64,000 nt of DNA from Deefgea rivuli DSM 18356 (GCF_000620145.1 NZ_JHVM01000009.1:124001-188000), one strand, 5' to 3'. Counted from the first letter of the stretch, positions 27,224 to 35,208 are shown. Made by a program: numbers and translations. The notes: a model not told the origin generated them from the sequence alone.

Positions 27224-27320
27224 ACAAGCAAGTTTTTCTTGCGCCGTAGTGACCCGAGTTGTACAAACTGTACTGCCTGCGGTTTCTGCGGTTTGCCATA
27301 AGCGCTTGTGCGAGCACTGA
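27224..27320 (+). repeat. Dispersed intergenic repeat, copy A
   Basis: The segment aligns along its length with the reverse complement of 47595-47693: both have an AAGCA..GTTTTTCTTGC start, a GAG..GTAC(N5)GTAC stem, GCCTGCGGTTT, GCCATAA and an ending with GAG and CACT. It lies just after a gene and in the same direction, as does the other copy. Confidence 0.6.
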
Positions 27321-27365
27321 GTTTGTTTTTTTATCTAATTATTAAGTTACGTTTTCGAGTGTGTT

Positions 27366-27521
27366 ATGAATTTAATCAAAAGTATTTCTAATTTCTTTGG
27401 TAAAAAATCTAAGTCAGACAGTGCTCAGCCACTGACTGCAGAAGAAAAAGCAGCTAAATCGGTTGAGTTAAATGTACCGAATGCTAAAGTGAAACGTCGC
27501 AAGCAAAAGCGTGGTTATTAA
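27366..27521 (+). CDS. Small basic hypothetical protein (51 residues)
   Basis: An ATG at 27366 opens a 51-codon frame with product beginning MNLIKSISNFFGKK and ending KVKRRKQKRGY. The N-terminus could form a short amphipathic helix, the middle is acidic-polar and the C-terminus strongly basic, which suggests nucleic-acid or ribosome contact but proves nothing. A GAG-rich stretch precedes the start. It is followed after 16 bases by another small gene with AGGAG, so both may be co-transcribed. I do not recognise the family. Confidence 0.5.
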   Translation: MNLIKSISNFFGKKSKSDSAQPLTAEEKAAKSVELNVPNAKVKRRKQKRGY

Positions 27522-27537
27522 TTTTTTAGGAGTGTGA

Positions 27538-27735
27538 TTGAAGGTGAATTCAGCAGCAGATTTGTTTAATACTGAAACGTGGCACGTTCTAAAGCAAGAA
27601 CAAGAGCGTACCAACAGCCAGCGCATCGCGCGGCAAAGAAAAAAGCGCGAACTGATCGAAGATCTACAAGCACAATTGGCCGCAGCCGGCATCTCTATCG
27701 ATGACTTTCTTGAGTCATCGAAAATTGATGCTTAG
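27538..27735 (+). CDS. Small coiled-coil hypothetical protein (65 residues)
   Basis: A TTG start (27538) five bases after AGGAG (27528-27532) opens a 65-codon frame; a GTG at 27544 is an alternative. The product is highly charged with a helix QRIARQRKKRELIEDLQAQL and a C-terminal AAGISIDDFLESS motif, loosely reminiscent of the N-terminal dimerisation helix of H-NS-like proteins but lacking the DNA-binding motif. It overlaps the stop of the convergent metalloprotease gene by four bases. Real gene status is likely because of the strong ribosome-binding site; function unknown. Confidence 0.5.
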   Translation: MKVNSAADLFNTETWHVLKQEQERTNSQRIARQRKKRELIEDLQAQLAAAGISIDDFLESSKIDA

Positions 27736-28265
27736 TAGTTGTCGGTGCTGGATGAGTTAAGATCTTGATGGGTTAAATAAAGCCGAAGATCAAATTCGAG
27801 CTGCATATAATTCGGTTCAATATGCTGGCAAAGTTGATAAAACGCTTTGTTATGATCTTTTTCTTTTAAGTGCGCCAGCTCGTGCGTCACGATCATCTTT
27901 AAGAATTCAGGTGCGGTGTTTTTAAACAAGCTGGCAATTCGAATTTCATGCTTACTTTTCAGTTTGCCCCCTTGTATACGCGAAATCTGTGTGTGCGTTC
28001 CTAAGGCGTGCTGAATGACTTTGATTTTGCTATCAAATGCTACTTTGGCGATCGCTGCTGAATTTCTGAAAAATTCCTGTTTTATTTCTGTGACGTAATC
28101 ATACAAAGCTTTATCAGTTTGTACCTGATGCTTATGTGGATAACGCTGCGCGAGTAGCGGGCCGAGTTCGTTTTTGGCGATGAGCTGGCTGACGCGAGCT
28201 TGAATATGTTCGGGATAGGCGCTGAGATATTTAAGCGCTGGCAGTGTGTTTGCTTTGGAAATCAT
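27732..28265 (-). CDS. YgjP-like (DUF45) zinc metallopeptidase
   Basis: The 177-residue protein starts at 28265 (MISKANTLPALKYL). It has the gluzincin motif HELAH (His128, Glu129, His132) with a likely third ligand His138 in KEKDHNKAF, as in the YgjP/WLM/SprT-like group. The family is annotated as metal-dependent hydrolase of unknown substrate. A longer in-frame start at 28379 would cross the promoter region of the divergent gene and is rejected. A TATAAT on this strand lies only 7-12 bases before the start, so transcripts may be nearly leaderless. Confidence 0.75.
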   Translation of the reverse strand: MISKANTLPALKYLSAYPEHIQARVSQLIAKNELGPLLAQRYPHKHQVQTDKALYDYVTEIKQEFFRNSAAIAKVAFDSKIKVIQHALGTHTQISRIQGGKLKSKHEIRIASLFKNTAPEFLKMIVTHELAHLKEKDHNKAFYQLCQHIEPNYMQLEFDLRLYLTHQDLNSSSTDNY

Positions 28266-28330
28266 GCTGCAATTATACGGAATATGGTTTTTTACGGGTG
28301 AAACTTTCCGTTGCGTGTAAAATCGGCCGT

Positions 28331-29317
28331 ATGAACTATGAATTGATAATCCCCGACACGCTCTGGCGTGATGAAGCATTACGGCTCGTGATTAACCGTG
28401 ATTTAGCCTTGCCTGCGCTGGCTCAGTTGTATGCAAAAGGGCGTAAATCAGCCTTGGCAAACACTGATTTCTCTAGCCATATCGCGCAGCACTTTGGCCT
28501 TACTCAAGTGGCAGCAGCTGCGTTGACTTTGGCAAAAGATTGTCCTGATGCTGAGCCAGGTTTCTGGCTACGCGCTGATCCGATTCATTTACGGATTGAC
28601 CGTGATCGGTTGACCATTCTTGGTGTGCCTTTTTTTCAAATCAGCCAGATTGAAGCCGATGCATTGGTCACCGCTTTAAATCAGTTATTTAATCAGGATG
28701 GTTATACTTTTATCGCTGCGACGCCGACACGTTGGTATTTACGCTTGCCTGCGGATCCTTTGCTCAGTTTTACGTCGCTGGATCAAGCGCTTGGGGGCAA
28801 TATGAATGATTGCCTGCCACAAGGCGCAGCAGCACTAAAATTTCATGCTGTAATCAATGAGATTCAGATGGTGCTGTACGGTCATTCGATCAATGATGAG
28901 CGCGATGCGCTCGGTCTGCCGATGATTAATAGTGTGTGGTTGTGGGGGGGCGGCTTCTTTCCGCTTGCGGCACGAACGCAAAAAGTGACATCACCTATTT
29001 TTGGTGGTGATGCATTCGTTCAAGCTTTAGCTGGGGATACTTGGCAGCCTGCGCCAACTTCTGCTGCCGAACTCCCTGCGCAAGATGCCATCGCTGTGCT
29101 GGATGATTTATGCTTTGATGCAATATATGGCAATGCGTATGAATGGCGTACGCAATGGGAACAACTGGAAAAAAACTGGTTTGTCCCACTACTCGCGCAA
29201 TTAAAATCCGGCCAACTTGAGCAATTAACGTTAACGCTGCCTAGCGCAGCGCAGCAAGTCAAAATCCGTCGCCGTGATTTATATCGTTTCTGGCACTCGC
29301 CTTGTTTGCCGTTTTAG
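28331..29317 (+). CDS. RpfE-like / cofactor-independent phosphoglycerate-mutase-like protein
   Basis: The 328-residue protein (ATG 28331, MNYELIIPDTLWRD) matches the proteobacterial family annotated as RpfE or ApgM-like, normally encoded beside recJ, as here. Recognisable segments are KFHAVINEIQMVLYGHS and PMINSVWLWGGG. It lacks a complete alkaline-phosphatase-type metal site, so mutase activity is doubtful; in Xanthomonas rpfE lies next to recJ in the rpf cluster but has no assigned biochemistry. The 3' end overlaps the reading frame of recJ only if recJ starts far upstream; with GTG 29340 there is a 22-base gap. Confidence 0.7.
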   Translation: MNYELIIPDTLWRDEALRLVINRDLALPALAQLYAKGRKSALANTDFSSHIAQHFGLTQVAAAALTLAKDCPDAEPGFWLRADPIHLRIDRDRLTILGVPFFQISQIEADALVTALNQLFNQDGYTFIAATPTRWYLRLPADPLLSFTSLDQALGGNMNDCLPQGAAALKFHAVINEIQMVLYGHSINDERDALGLPMINSVWLWGGGFFPLAARTQKVTSPIFGGDAFVQALAGDTWQPAPTSAAELPAQDAIAVLDDLCFDAIYGNAYEWRTQWEQLEKNWFVPLLAQLKSGQLEQLTLTLPSAAQQVKIRRRDLYRFWHSPCLPF

Positions 29318-29339
29318 TCCTTCGTACCCAAAGGTTTTT

Positions 29340-31031
29340 GTGCTCGCTATTCGCCCCCGTATCGTTCCTGCTGATTTAGAAGCCAATTTACGCAGCGCTG
29401 GTTTTTCTGCGCTGCATGCCAAATTGTACGCCGCGCGCGGCATTGCTCATCCGCAGGAGCTAGAGCATGAGTTGAAAAACCTGCTGCCATTTTCGCTGTT
29501 AAAAAACGCCGCTGAAATGGGCGCGCGTTTGGCCGATGCAATTGCTGCGGGGCAGCGTATGTTGATTGTCGGCGATTACGATTGTGATGGCGCGACAGCA
29601 ACGACTTTGGGAATGAAAGGTCTGGCTGCGTTTGGTGCAAAAGTTGATTTTATTGTGCCCAATCGTTTTGAATATGGCTACGGCTTAACGCCGGAAATCG
29701 TTGCGCTGGCGGCGGAACGCCAACCCGACATCATTATCACCGTGGATAACGGCATCGCCAGCCATGCAGGCGTCGAGGCGGCGCGCGCCTTAGGCATTGA
29801 AGTGTTGATTACCGATCATCATCTGCCGGCGGATACTTTACCTGATGCTTTGATCGTTAATCCCAATCAACCCGACTGCGAATTTCCGAGTAAAAATCTC
29901 GCCGGTGTTGGCGTGATGTTTTATGTGCTGATGGCACTGCGCGCAGAGCTGCGCTCGCGCGGTGCGTTTAGCGACAAGCCCGAGCCTAATTTAGCGCAAT
30001 GGTTGGATATTGTGGCCTTGGGTACGGTCGCTGATGTGGTCAAACTCGATGCCAACAATCGGATTTTAGTTGAGCAAGGCCTCAAACGCATGCGTGCGGG
30101 TCGTGCTGCTCCAGGGATTATGGCGCTGTTTACAGCGGCAGGACGCTTTTATGGTCGAGCCAGTTGTTTTGATTTAGGCTTTGCCTTGGGGCCGCGCCTG
30201 AATGCCGCTGGTCGGCTTGATGATATGAGCTTTGGCATCAATACTTTGCTCGCGGCGACTGAAGAAATTGCTTTGCCGCTGGCCAAAGAACTGGATCAAC
30301 TTAACCGTGCGCGACGTGAAATTGAACATGGGATGCGGGAAGAGGCTGAATTGGCGCTATCAACCGTGTCGGTCGAAGACAGTCATAGCATCTGTTTATA
30401 CAATACCGATTGGCATCAAGGCGTGGTGGGGATTGTGGCGTCGCGGATGAAGGATCGTTTTCATCGGCCAACGATTGTGTTTGCGAATGGCAATGGCGAT
30501 GAAATCAAAGGCTCTGGGCGCTCGATTCCCGGCTTGCATTTGCGGGATGCTTTGGATTTGGTTTCAAAACGCCATCCAGTGCTGATTCGCAAATTTGGCG
30601 GCCACGCGATGGCGGCGGGATTGTCGCTAAATGTCGCTGATTTTGCACAATTTAAGGCCGCGTTTGAAGCCGTTTGCCAAGACTTGCTCGATGATGGCGC
30701 GCTAACAAGGGTGTTGGAAACCGATGGCGAGTTGCCAGACGATGCCTTTATGATTGAAACCGCAGAGGTGTTAGATCGGCAAGTTTGGGGGCAAGGGTTT
30801 CCAGTTCCCTTGTTTCAAGGTGTATTCCGTGTGATCGAACAGCGTATTGTGGGTGAAAAACACAGTAAGCTAAAATTAGCGAATAAGCAGGGTATTATCT
30901 TGGAGGCTATGCAGTTTAATCACTGTGATCCTATACCTAGAGATGTGCGTGCGGTATATAAAATTAACGTCAATGAGTTTCGTGGTGAAAGAATGCTGCA
31001 ATTGCAGTTAGAGTATTCTGAAGCAGCGTAA
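29340..31031 (+). CDS. recJ: Single-stranded-DNA-specific exonuclease RecJ
   Basis: RecJ degrades single-stranded DNA 5' to 3' in recombination and repair. DYDCDG (residues 79-84) and TDHHLP (Asp159-His160-His161) are DHH-family catalytic motifs; a DHHA1 motif GGHAMAAGLSL is near residue 420, and a C-terminal OB-like region follows. GTG 29340 gives 563 residues, close to the E. coli 577; the longer frame from 29274 would overlap the previous gene. It follows the RpfE-like gene, an arrangement seen widely in proteobacteria. Confidence 0.95.
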   Translation: MLAIRPRIVPADLEANLRSAGFSALHAKLYAARGIAHPQELEHELKNLLPFSLLKNAAEMGARLADAIAAGQRMLIVGDYDCDGATATTLGMKGLAAFGAKVDFIVPNRFEYGYGLTPEIVALAAERQPDIIITVDNGIASHAGVEAARALGIEVLITDHHLPADTLPDALIVNPNQPDCEFPSKNLAGVGVMFYVLMALRAELRSRGAFSDKPEPNLAQWLDIVALGTVADVVKLDANNRILVEQGLKRMRAGRAAPGIMALFTAAGRFYGRASCFDLGFALGPRLNAAGRLDDMSFGINTLLAATEEIALPLAKELDQLNRARREIEHGMREEAELALSTVSVEDSHSICLYNTDWHQGVVGIVASRMKDRFHRPTIVFANGNGDEIKGSGRSIPGLHLRDALDLVSKRHPVLIRKFGGHAMAAGLSLNVADFAQFKAAFEAVCQDLLDDGALTRVLETDGELPDDAFMIETAEVLDRQVWGQGFPVPLFQGVFRVIEQRIVGEKHSKLKLANKQGIILEAMQFNHCDPIPRDVRAVYKINVNEFRGERMLQLQLEYSEAA

Positions 31032-31057
31032 ATGTAGGATGGGGCGAAGAGGGTGAT

Positions 31058-32272
31058 ATGAGATTACTAGCGGTGTTGTGTTTGATATTAAGCCTCGAAG
31101 CGCAGGCTGGATTTTTACTTTCCAGTAGCGAAGCGGAAAGGCGCGAGCAACTCGCCTGCCGACCATCGATGATTTTGGGAATGATGGAGTGCGAAGCATT
31201 GCCGCCCCCGCCGCCCCCGCCGGGCAATGATCCCAGCATTAGGCCGGTTGAATTTGTTCCCAATAGTGGGCCGGGTTTTGGGGCTGTGATTGATGAAACC
31301 CCGCTAAATCCCTATTTAGACGCTGTGCCTGCGCGCATCAAGGCTGGGCCATTTAGCTTGCGCTGGAATATTGGTTTTGGTGTGCCAGGGCAGTGGTGGG
31401 AAGTTTGGAGTAACAATCAGCTGCGTTATCGCGGCCGAGATTTTGTGGCGCATCGGCTAAATCCACCAGGGCAAAATTCAATTGATGGTACGGTGATTGA
31501 GGCAGTTCAAGGTGGTGTGTTCTCGGTGACCTTACTTGAGCCGGGCCAGCATAAATGGTCTATTCGTTTATGCAATGGCACGCTAAAAGAGCCCAAATGC
31601 AGCGAGTCAACTGCCGAAACTTGGGTCGATACAAGCGCATATGATGCGAGCCAGCCCAAGCCAGAGCGCCCCGATGTGCCGCAGTTGGCGTGGACTCCGC
31701 CGGTGACCACTGATGGTGTGGCGCTGTTACGCTGGAATATTTACTGGGGCAATATCGGCCGACAGTGGGAAGTGCTTAATCATGGCAAGGCAATTTATCG
31801 CTCGACTAAATTTACCGATGAAACAGAGAAAAGCCAAGAAGGGCAAGTTGAGTTGCCATTAGCCAATGGGGTTTATCAGCTCTCTGTGCGGCTGTGTCTG
31901 CAGTCTTTGTGCAGCGAGTCGGATAAAGTTACCGTTGAGGCGATGCTGGGGCCTGAGGTCGCTCCGGCTCCGCCGCAGGCGAGAATCTTTACTGCGGCAG
32001 ATCCAGAGTTAGGCAATGGTTTAGCTGTAGGGCAAGTGATTTTAAGTTGGCAAACCGCGCAAGCGAGCGTTGCTCCCGATCACTGGCTATTGTTGGATGT
32101 CGATAAGCGGCAGGTTATGTTTAGCCAGAAAATCACTAAAACTTGCAGCCCTGGCATCTGGTGCGGTAGCTGGCAGGGCATTCCGCCTGAACGGCCTGCA
32201 AACTGGGTCGTGAAGCTGTGCCGTGCGAAACAATGCGTCGATAGCGAAGTGGTTGAAGTACCTAACGAGTAA
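31058..32272 (+). CDS. Secreted protein with three ChiA-N-like beta-sandwich repeats
   Basis: The 404-residue product has a signal peptide (residues 1-17), a Cys-containing segment, a seven-proline run (49-55) and then three related domains of about 80-95 residues (96-191, 219-296, 325-403). Each begins with LRWN/LSW, has a W-E-V/W-L-L strand near the middle and ends with an RLC...CSES or KLC..KQC motif that pairs two Cys. The pattern matches the N-terminal FnIII-like domain of chitinase A (SWNLWNG...GRYQMQVALCNADGC). No catalytic domain is present, so a chitin-binding or adhesion role is inferred. It follows recJ with its own GAGGGTGAT ribosome-binding site. Confidence 0.6.
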   Translation: MRLLAVLCLILSLEAQAGFLLSSSEAERREQLACRPSMILGMMECEALPPPPPPPGNDPSIRPVEFVPNSGPGFGAVIDETPLNPYLDAVPARIKAGPFSLRWNIGFGVPGQWWEVWSNNQLRYRGRDFVAHRLNPPGQNSIDGTVIEAVQGGVFSVTLLEPGQHKWSIRLCNGTLKEPKCSESTAETWVDTSAYDASQPKPERPDVPQLAWTPPVTTDGVALLRWNIYWGNIGRQWEVLNHGKAIYRSTKFTDETEKSQEGQVELPLANGVYQLSVRLCLQSLCSESDKVTVEAMLGPEVAPAPPQARIFTAADPELGNGLAVGQVILSWQTAQASVAPDHWLLLDVDKRQVMFSQKITKTCSPGIWCGSWQGIPPERPANWVVKLCRAKQCVDSEVVEVPNE

Positions 32273-32278
32273 GCTCTG

Positions 32279-32310
32279 CAGCCGCTTAATGAGCGGCTGT
32301 ATTCTTTTGC
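32279..32310 (+). terminator. Terminator between convergent ChiA-N-like gene and bufC
   Basis: CAGCCGCT (32279-32286) and AGCGGCTG (32292-32299) form a perfect 8-bp stem with a TAATG loop, then TATTCTTTT on the + strand. The bufC stop lies in the loop. Confidence 0.6.
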
Positions 32311-33029
32311 AGGTTGGTGATTAAGCCTTGCTGAAGTAAAAGACCTAAGGTCTCTGCGGGATCAAATTGCGCATTCAATTGCGCTGCGTGTTCTAGCGCA
32401 GCCGCCAAGCTTTGCTGATCTTGCAGCGCGCTTAAAAACAGTTCCTGATCTGCGCCAATTTTTGCATATTGGTCGCGCCATACCAAAACACATTCAGCTT
32501 CATTCAAATCGCGAGGCGCCGCTTCGCCGTGGTGCATCGCCAAAATACTGGCAATCGGCCAATTTGATTTCAATATGTTCACTGCTGGATGTAGCGTAAA
32601 GCAGAGCTCCGCCAAATCTGCCGCATGTTCAGCAATCGCTTGTGCGCTAATGGCTTGGGTGTCTGTCGCGTAATGTGCTGTGTGAATCGCCCAGTCGAGC
32701 CGTGCCACGTCACTTAAATAGGGGTAATCGTTGGCGGGTCCAAATTGGGCGATAAAATCCACCAGATTCTGTCCTTCTGCATGCAAATTGGCCGATCTTG
32801 CTGCGACCTGTCGTACATAAATCAAAGCCATTGCATCAAAGAATTCCTCACCCAGCAGCGCCGCTATCGTTGGATAGGCAATGCGCAGTGCATTGATGCG
32901 GTTGAGCTCAACATTGTTGCGATAAATCGCGATATGGGCTTGCGAAGCGTTGGTCAGTGAGTCACAGCCGCGCTGAGTATCGTTGAGCGATAGGGCGAAA
33001 TCTTCTAAAACACGCAGATAGTGGCTCAT
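32286..33029 (-). CDS. bufC: BufC-type RiPP recognition/partner protein (DUF2063)
   Basis: The 247-residue protein (ATG at 33029) starts with the DUF2063 N-terminal helical domain (LRVLEDFALSL and IYRNNVELNRINALRIAYP, FDAMALIYVRQ), the partner of MNIO enzymes. In bufferin systems BufB and BufC form a complex that modifies cysteines of the BufA precursor. The C-terminal half is helical and less conserved (LHPAVNILKSNWPIASIL). Its start overlaps the bufB stop (ATGA). It is the last gene of this operon; no DoxX-like bufD follows. Confidence 0.85.
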   Translation of the reverse strand: MSHYLRVLEDFALSLNDTQRGCDSLTNASQAHIAIYRNNVELNRINALRIAYPTIAALLGEEFFDAMALIYVRQVAARSANLHAEGQNLVDFIAQFGPANDYPYLSDVARLDWAIHTAHYATDTQAISAQAIAEHAADLAELCFTLHPAVNILKSNWPIASILAMHHGEAAPRDLNEAECVLVWRDQYAKIGADQELFLSALQDQQSLAAALEHAAQLNAQFDPAETLGLLLQQGLITNLQKNTAAH

Positions 33030-33853
33030 GCGTTTCCCCAAACTGTATTGCAGCGATCTTGCAGCGTTTGATAGTCAAGCAAAAACTCATCCAGTGCGGG
33101 GATATTATTATCGCGCTCAAGCAAAACCGGAATCGGCCCTGTTCTCTGGATCACCGCATCCAGTAACGTCCACACTTGCGGCACTGGCGCTGCGCCGTGG
33201 GTATCAATGGCGACGCCATCAAATACCTCAAATCCAGCAATATGAATTTCACCAATCGCGGCCAGTGGCAGGTGCGCTAATTCAATCAATGGATCAATGC
33301 CAAGATTAAGTTGGCTCACATAGAGATTATTCACATCGAGCAGAATTCCGCAGCCCGTTTGTGCCACAAGTTCAGCCAACACTTCGCTTTCAAGATATTT
33401 TTCACCAGTAAACTGCACATAGCTAGAAACATTTTCAATCAAGATGCGTCGTTGCAATGTCTCTTGCACGATCTGGATATGCTCACTCAATAGCTCAATG
33501 ACGCCTTCAACGCGCGGTACAGGCAGCAAATCGGTATAGACTTGGTCGTTAAAACGATTCCAAGCCAAGTGCTCGGAAATCGCTTGTGGCTCGATGCGTT
33601 TAACTAAGGACTGTAACTGCGTAAGATGTGCGGGATCTAAGGCTTGCGCACTACCTAAACCCATGCCGACGCCATGCAAACTAATCGGATAACTAGTGCG
33701 TAGCCGCTCTAGCGCCGCAATCGCGGCGCCACCGCCAAAATAATTTTCGCTATGCACTTCCCACCAAGCGACATTGGGCTGTGTGGCCAGAACTTGTGAT
33801 AGATGCGGGCTGCGTAGGCCAAGGCCTGTCGCCAAAGGAAGTGTGGTCAGCAT
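33026..33853 (-). CDS. bufB: MNIO-family iron oxidase BufB (DUF692)
   Basis: MNIO enzymes use two or three iron ions to oxidise peptide cysteines. From ATG 33853 (275 residues; a TTG at 33865 is alternative) the TIM-barrel motifs are complete: GLGLRSPHL, SEHLAWN (Glu94, His95), LIENVSSYV (Glu140, Asn141), LLDVNNLYVS (Asp173 to Asn176), EIHIAGF (His204), DTHG (His219) and LLERDNNIP (Glu246). All expected metal ligands are visible. In bufferin operons it converts the precursor's cysteines to thiooxazole or related groups for copper binding. It lies between bufA and bufC, with a hairpin between it and bufA. Confidence 0.88.
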   Translation of the reverse strand: MLTTLPLATGLGLRSPHLSQVLATQPNVAWWEVHSENYFGGGAAIAALERLRTSYPISLHGVGMGLGSAQALDPAHLTQLQSLVKRIEPQAISEHLAWNRFNDQVYTDLLPVPRVEGVIELLSEHIQIVQETLQRRILIENVSSYVQFTGEKYLESEVLAELVAQTGCGILLDVNNLYVSQLNLGIDPLIELAHLPLAAIGEIHIAGFEVFDGVAIDTHGAAPVPQVWTLLDAVIQRTGPIPVLLERDNNIPALDEFLLDYQTLQDRCNTVWGNA

Positions 33854-33874
33854 TGTTTTGATCAAAAGTGAGGA

Positions 33875-33904
33875 GGCACGACCAGACGTGTGCTGTGTCG
33901 TGCC
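33875..33904 (-). terminator. Hairpin between bufA and bufB
   Basis: On the transcribed strand GGCACGAC and GTCGTGCC form a perfect 8-bp stem with a 14-base loop, followed by TCCTCACTTTT. It sits 11 bases after the bufA stop and 21 before bufB. It is a plausible partial terminator or 3' stabiliser that would give more precursor than enzyme mRNA. Confidence 0.5.
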
Positions 33905-33915
33905 GATTGAAGCAA

Positions 33916-34164
33916 TTACATCGCTTTGAGCGTGCCTTTCATGTCAACGCAAGTGCCTTTGGCGACAAATTTCCATTCTTTTGAATCCATATCTTTGGTA
34001 GCTTGGCCAGCACAAGAATGGCCATTTGCCGCGCAGTCATTCGCACTGGCTTTGGCGACGCCGTAGCATTTTTCCTTGGCGGCATCAGCAGCGAGCGCCG
34101 GTTGTGCTGCGGCAGCTAAAACGGCGACCATTGCAGAGGCCAGCATGATTGATTTATTAGGCAT
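33916..34164 (-). CDS. bufA: Bufferin-type RiPP precursor BufA (DUF2282)
   Basis: The 82-residue precursor has a Sec signal peptide (residues 1-25, [11 protein letters not shown]) and a core with four Cys: EKCYGV (Cys33), NDC (44), HSC (51) and GTC (72), the DUF2282 pattern. In bufferins such cysteines are modified by BufBC before export and bind copper in the periplasm. GGAGA lies seven bases before the ATG. The gene heads bufABC. On this strand a GTAATA (34236-34231) and CGAC (34215-34212) separated by 15 bases resemble ECF-sigma promoter halves; this is only a hint. A terminator from the preceding serB operon precedes it. Confidence 0.85.
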   Translation of the reverse strand: MPNKSIMLASAMVAVLAAAAQPALAADAAKEKCYGVAKASANDCAANGHSCAGQATKDMDSKEWKFVAKGTCVDMKGTLKAM

Positions 34165-34247
34165 TTTGTTTCTCCAGTGCTTGGTGGGTTGTCTGTATTG
34201 ACACTACTGTAGTCGTAGCGTGCTTCTTCTTATTACACGAAGATCAT

Positions 34248-34285
34248 AAAAAAACACCCAATATTGAATAAAAATTGAGTGTTTT
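34248..34285 (-). terminator. Intrinsic terminator downstream of serB
   Basis: On the minus strand AACACTCAAT pairs with ATTGGGTGTT (one G-U) around an 11-base AT loop and is followed by seven T. It separates the serB operon from bufA. Confidence 0.7.
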
Positions 34286-34311
34286 GTGCGGGGCTTGTTT
34301 TTTTGATTAGG

Positions 34312-34356
34312 GTATATGACTGCAGCCATTAATTTTTAATGGTTGCAGTCATATAC
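34312..34356. repeat. 21-bp near-perfect inverted repeat after serB
   Basis: GTATATGACTGCAGCCATTAA (34312-34332; written here in halves GTATATGACT and GCAGCCATTAA) is matched by its reverse complement at 34336-34356 with one mismatch and a TTT loop. No T-run follows on either strand. It could be an RNA stabiliser, a protein site or a small repetitive palindrome. Confidence 0.75.
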
Positions 34357-34363
34357 ATGCTAT

Positions 34364-35203
34364 TTATTTGAAGTAATTTAGAACACCGTCCAAACCAACA
34401 AAATTAATTTTTAATGGCGCTTCGGCTTGTACTTTTGGTTTTGCGTGGCAAGCCACACCAAATCCGGCTGCGTGTAGCATCGGCAAATCATTCGCGCCGT
34501 CGCCCATTGCAACCACTTGATCGGCACGCAGGCCCAGCTCGTCACGCATCTTAATCAGCTCAGTGCGTTTGCGTTCGGCATTCACAATCTCGCCAATCAC
34601 GCGGCCAGTGAGTTTGCCGTTTTCAATTTCGAGCACGTTTGCAATCGTACGCGTTAGGCCGAGCTTGGCTTGTAGTTTTTCGGTGAAAAACGTAAATCCA
34701 CCCGAAATCAGCAAGGTTTTTGCGCCCGCAGCTTGAAAGCCTTTGAGCATGGTTTCAGCGCCCGCCATCAATTGCAGGCGCTCAGTGTAAACGCACTCTA
34801 ACGCCGATTCATCTAGCCCAGCAAGCAAAGCGACGCGTTGTGTCAGGCTTTCGTTGAAATCGAGTTCACCGCGCATTGCTGCAGCGGTAATCGCCGCCAC
34901 TTGCGGTTTGAGGTTGCACATATCGGCGATTTCATCGATGCATTCAATGGTAATCAGCGTTGAATCCATGTCCATCACGACCAAGCCGATGTCACGCACG
35001 CTGTGGTCTTCAGGGATAAAAGCGTAATCGTATTGGTTGGATTCGCAAAAATCAGCCACTGATTCGTCGTTTTCAATTTCAGCGCCATGCAGCTTAAATG
35101 CTTGTTGGTTGATCGCTTCAATGGTATGCGCGCCAGAGAGGCGGGCGAGCTGTTTGAGGTTTTGCGTGGCGATTTCTGGGGCTTGGATCACTAAACGGTA
35201 CAT
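34364..35203 (-). CDS. serB: Phosphoserine phosphatase
   Basis: SerB makes serine from phosphoserine. MDMDSTLI (catalytic Asp78 and Asp80) is the HAD motif I, LISGGFTFF motif II and VAMGDGANDLPML motif III/IV; GELDFNESL is the SerB-specific cap segment. The N-terminal 70 residues are an ACT-like domain. ATG 35203 gives 279 residues; a GTG at 35212, overlapping the preceding stop as GTGA and preceded by AGGACAA, is a strong alternative adding three residues. It is last in a minus-strand run with the FUSC-like gene. Confidence 0.95.
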   Translation of the reverse strand: MYRLVIQAPEIATQNLKQLARLSGAHTIEAINQQAFKLHGAEIENDESVADFCESNQYDYAFIPEDHSVRDIGLVVMDMDSTLITIECIDEIADMCNLKPQVAAITAAAMRGELDFNESLTQRVALLAGLDESALECVYTERLQLMAGAETMLKGFQAAGAKTLLISGGFTFFTEKLQAKLGLTRTIANVLEIENGKLTGRVIGEIVNAERKRTELIKMRDELGLRADQVVAMGDGANDLPMLHAAGFGVACHAKPKVQAEAPLKINFVGLDGVLNYFK

Positions 35204-35208
35204 AAAAC

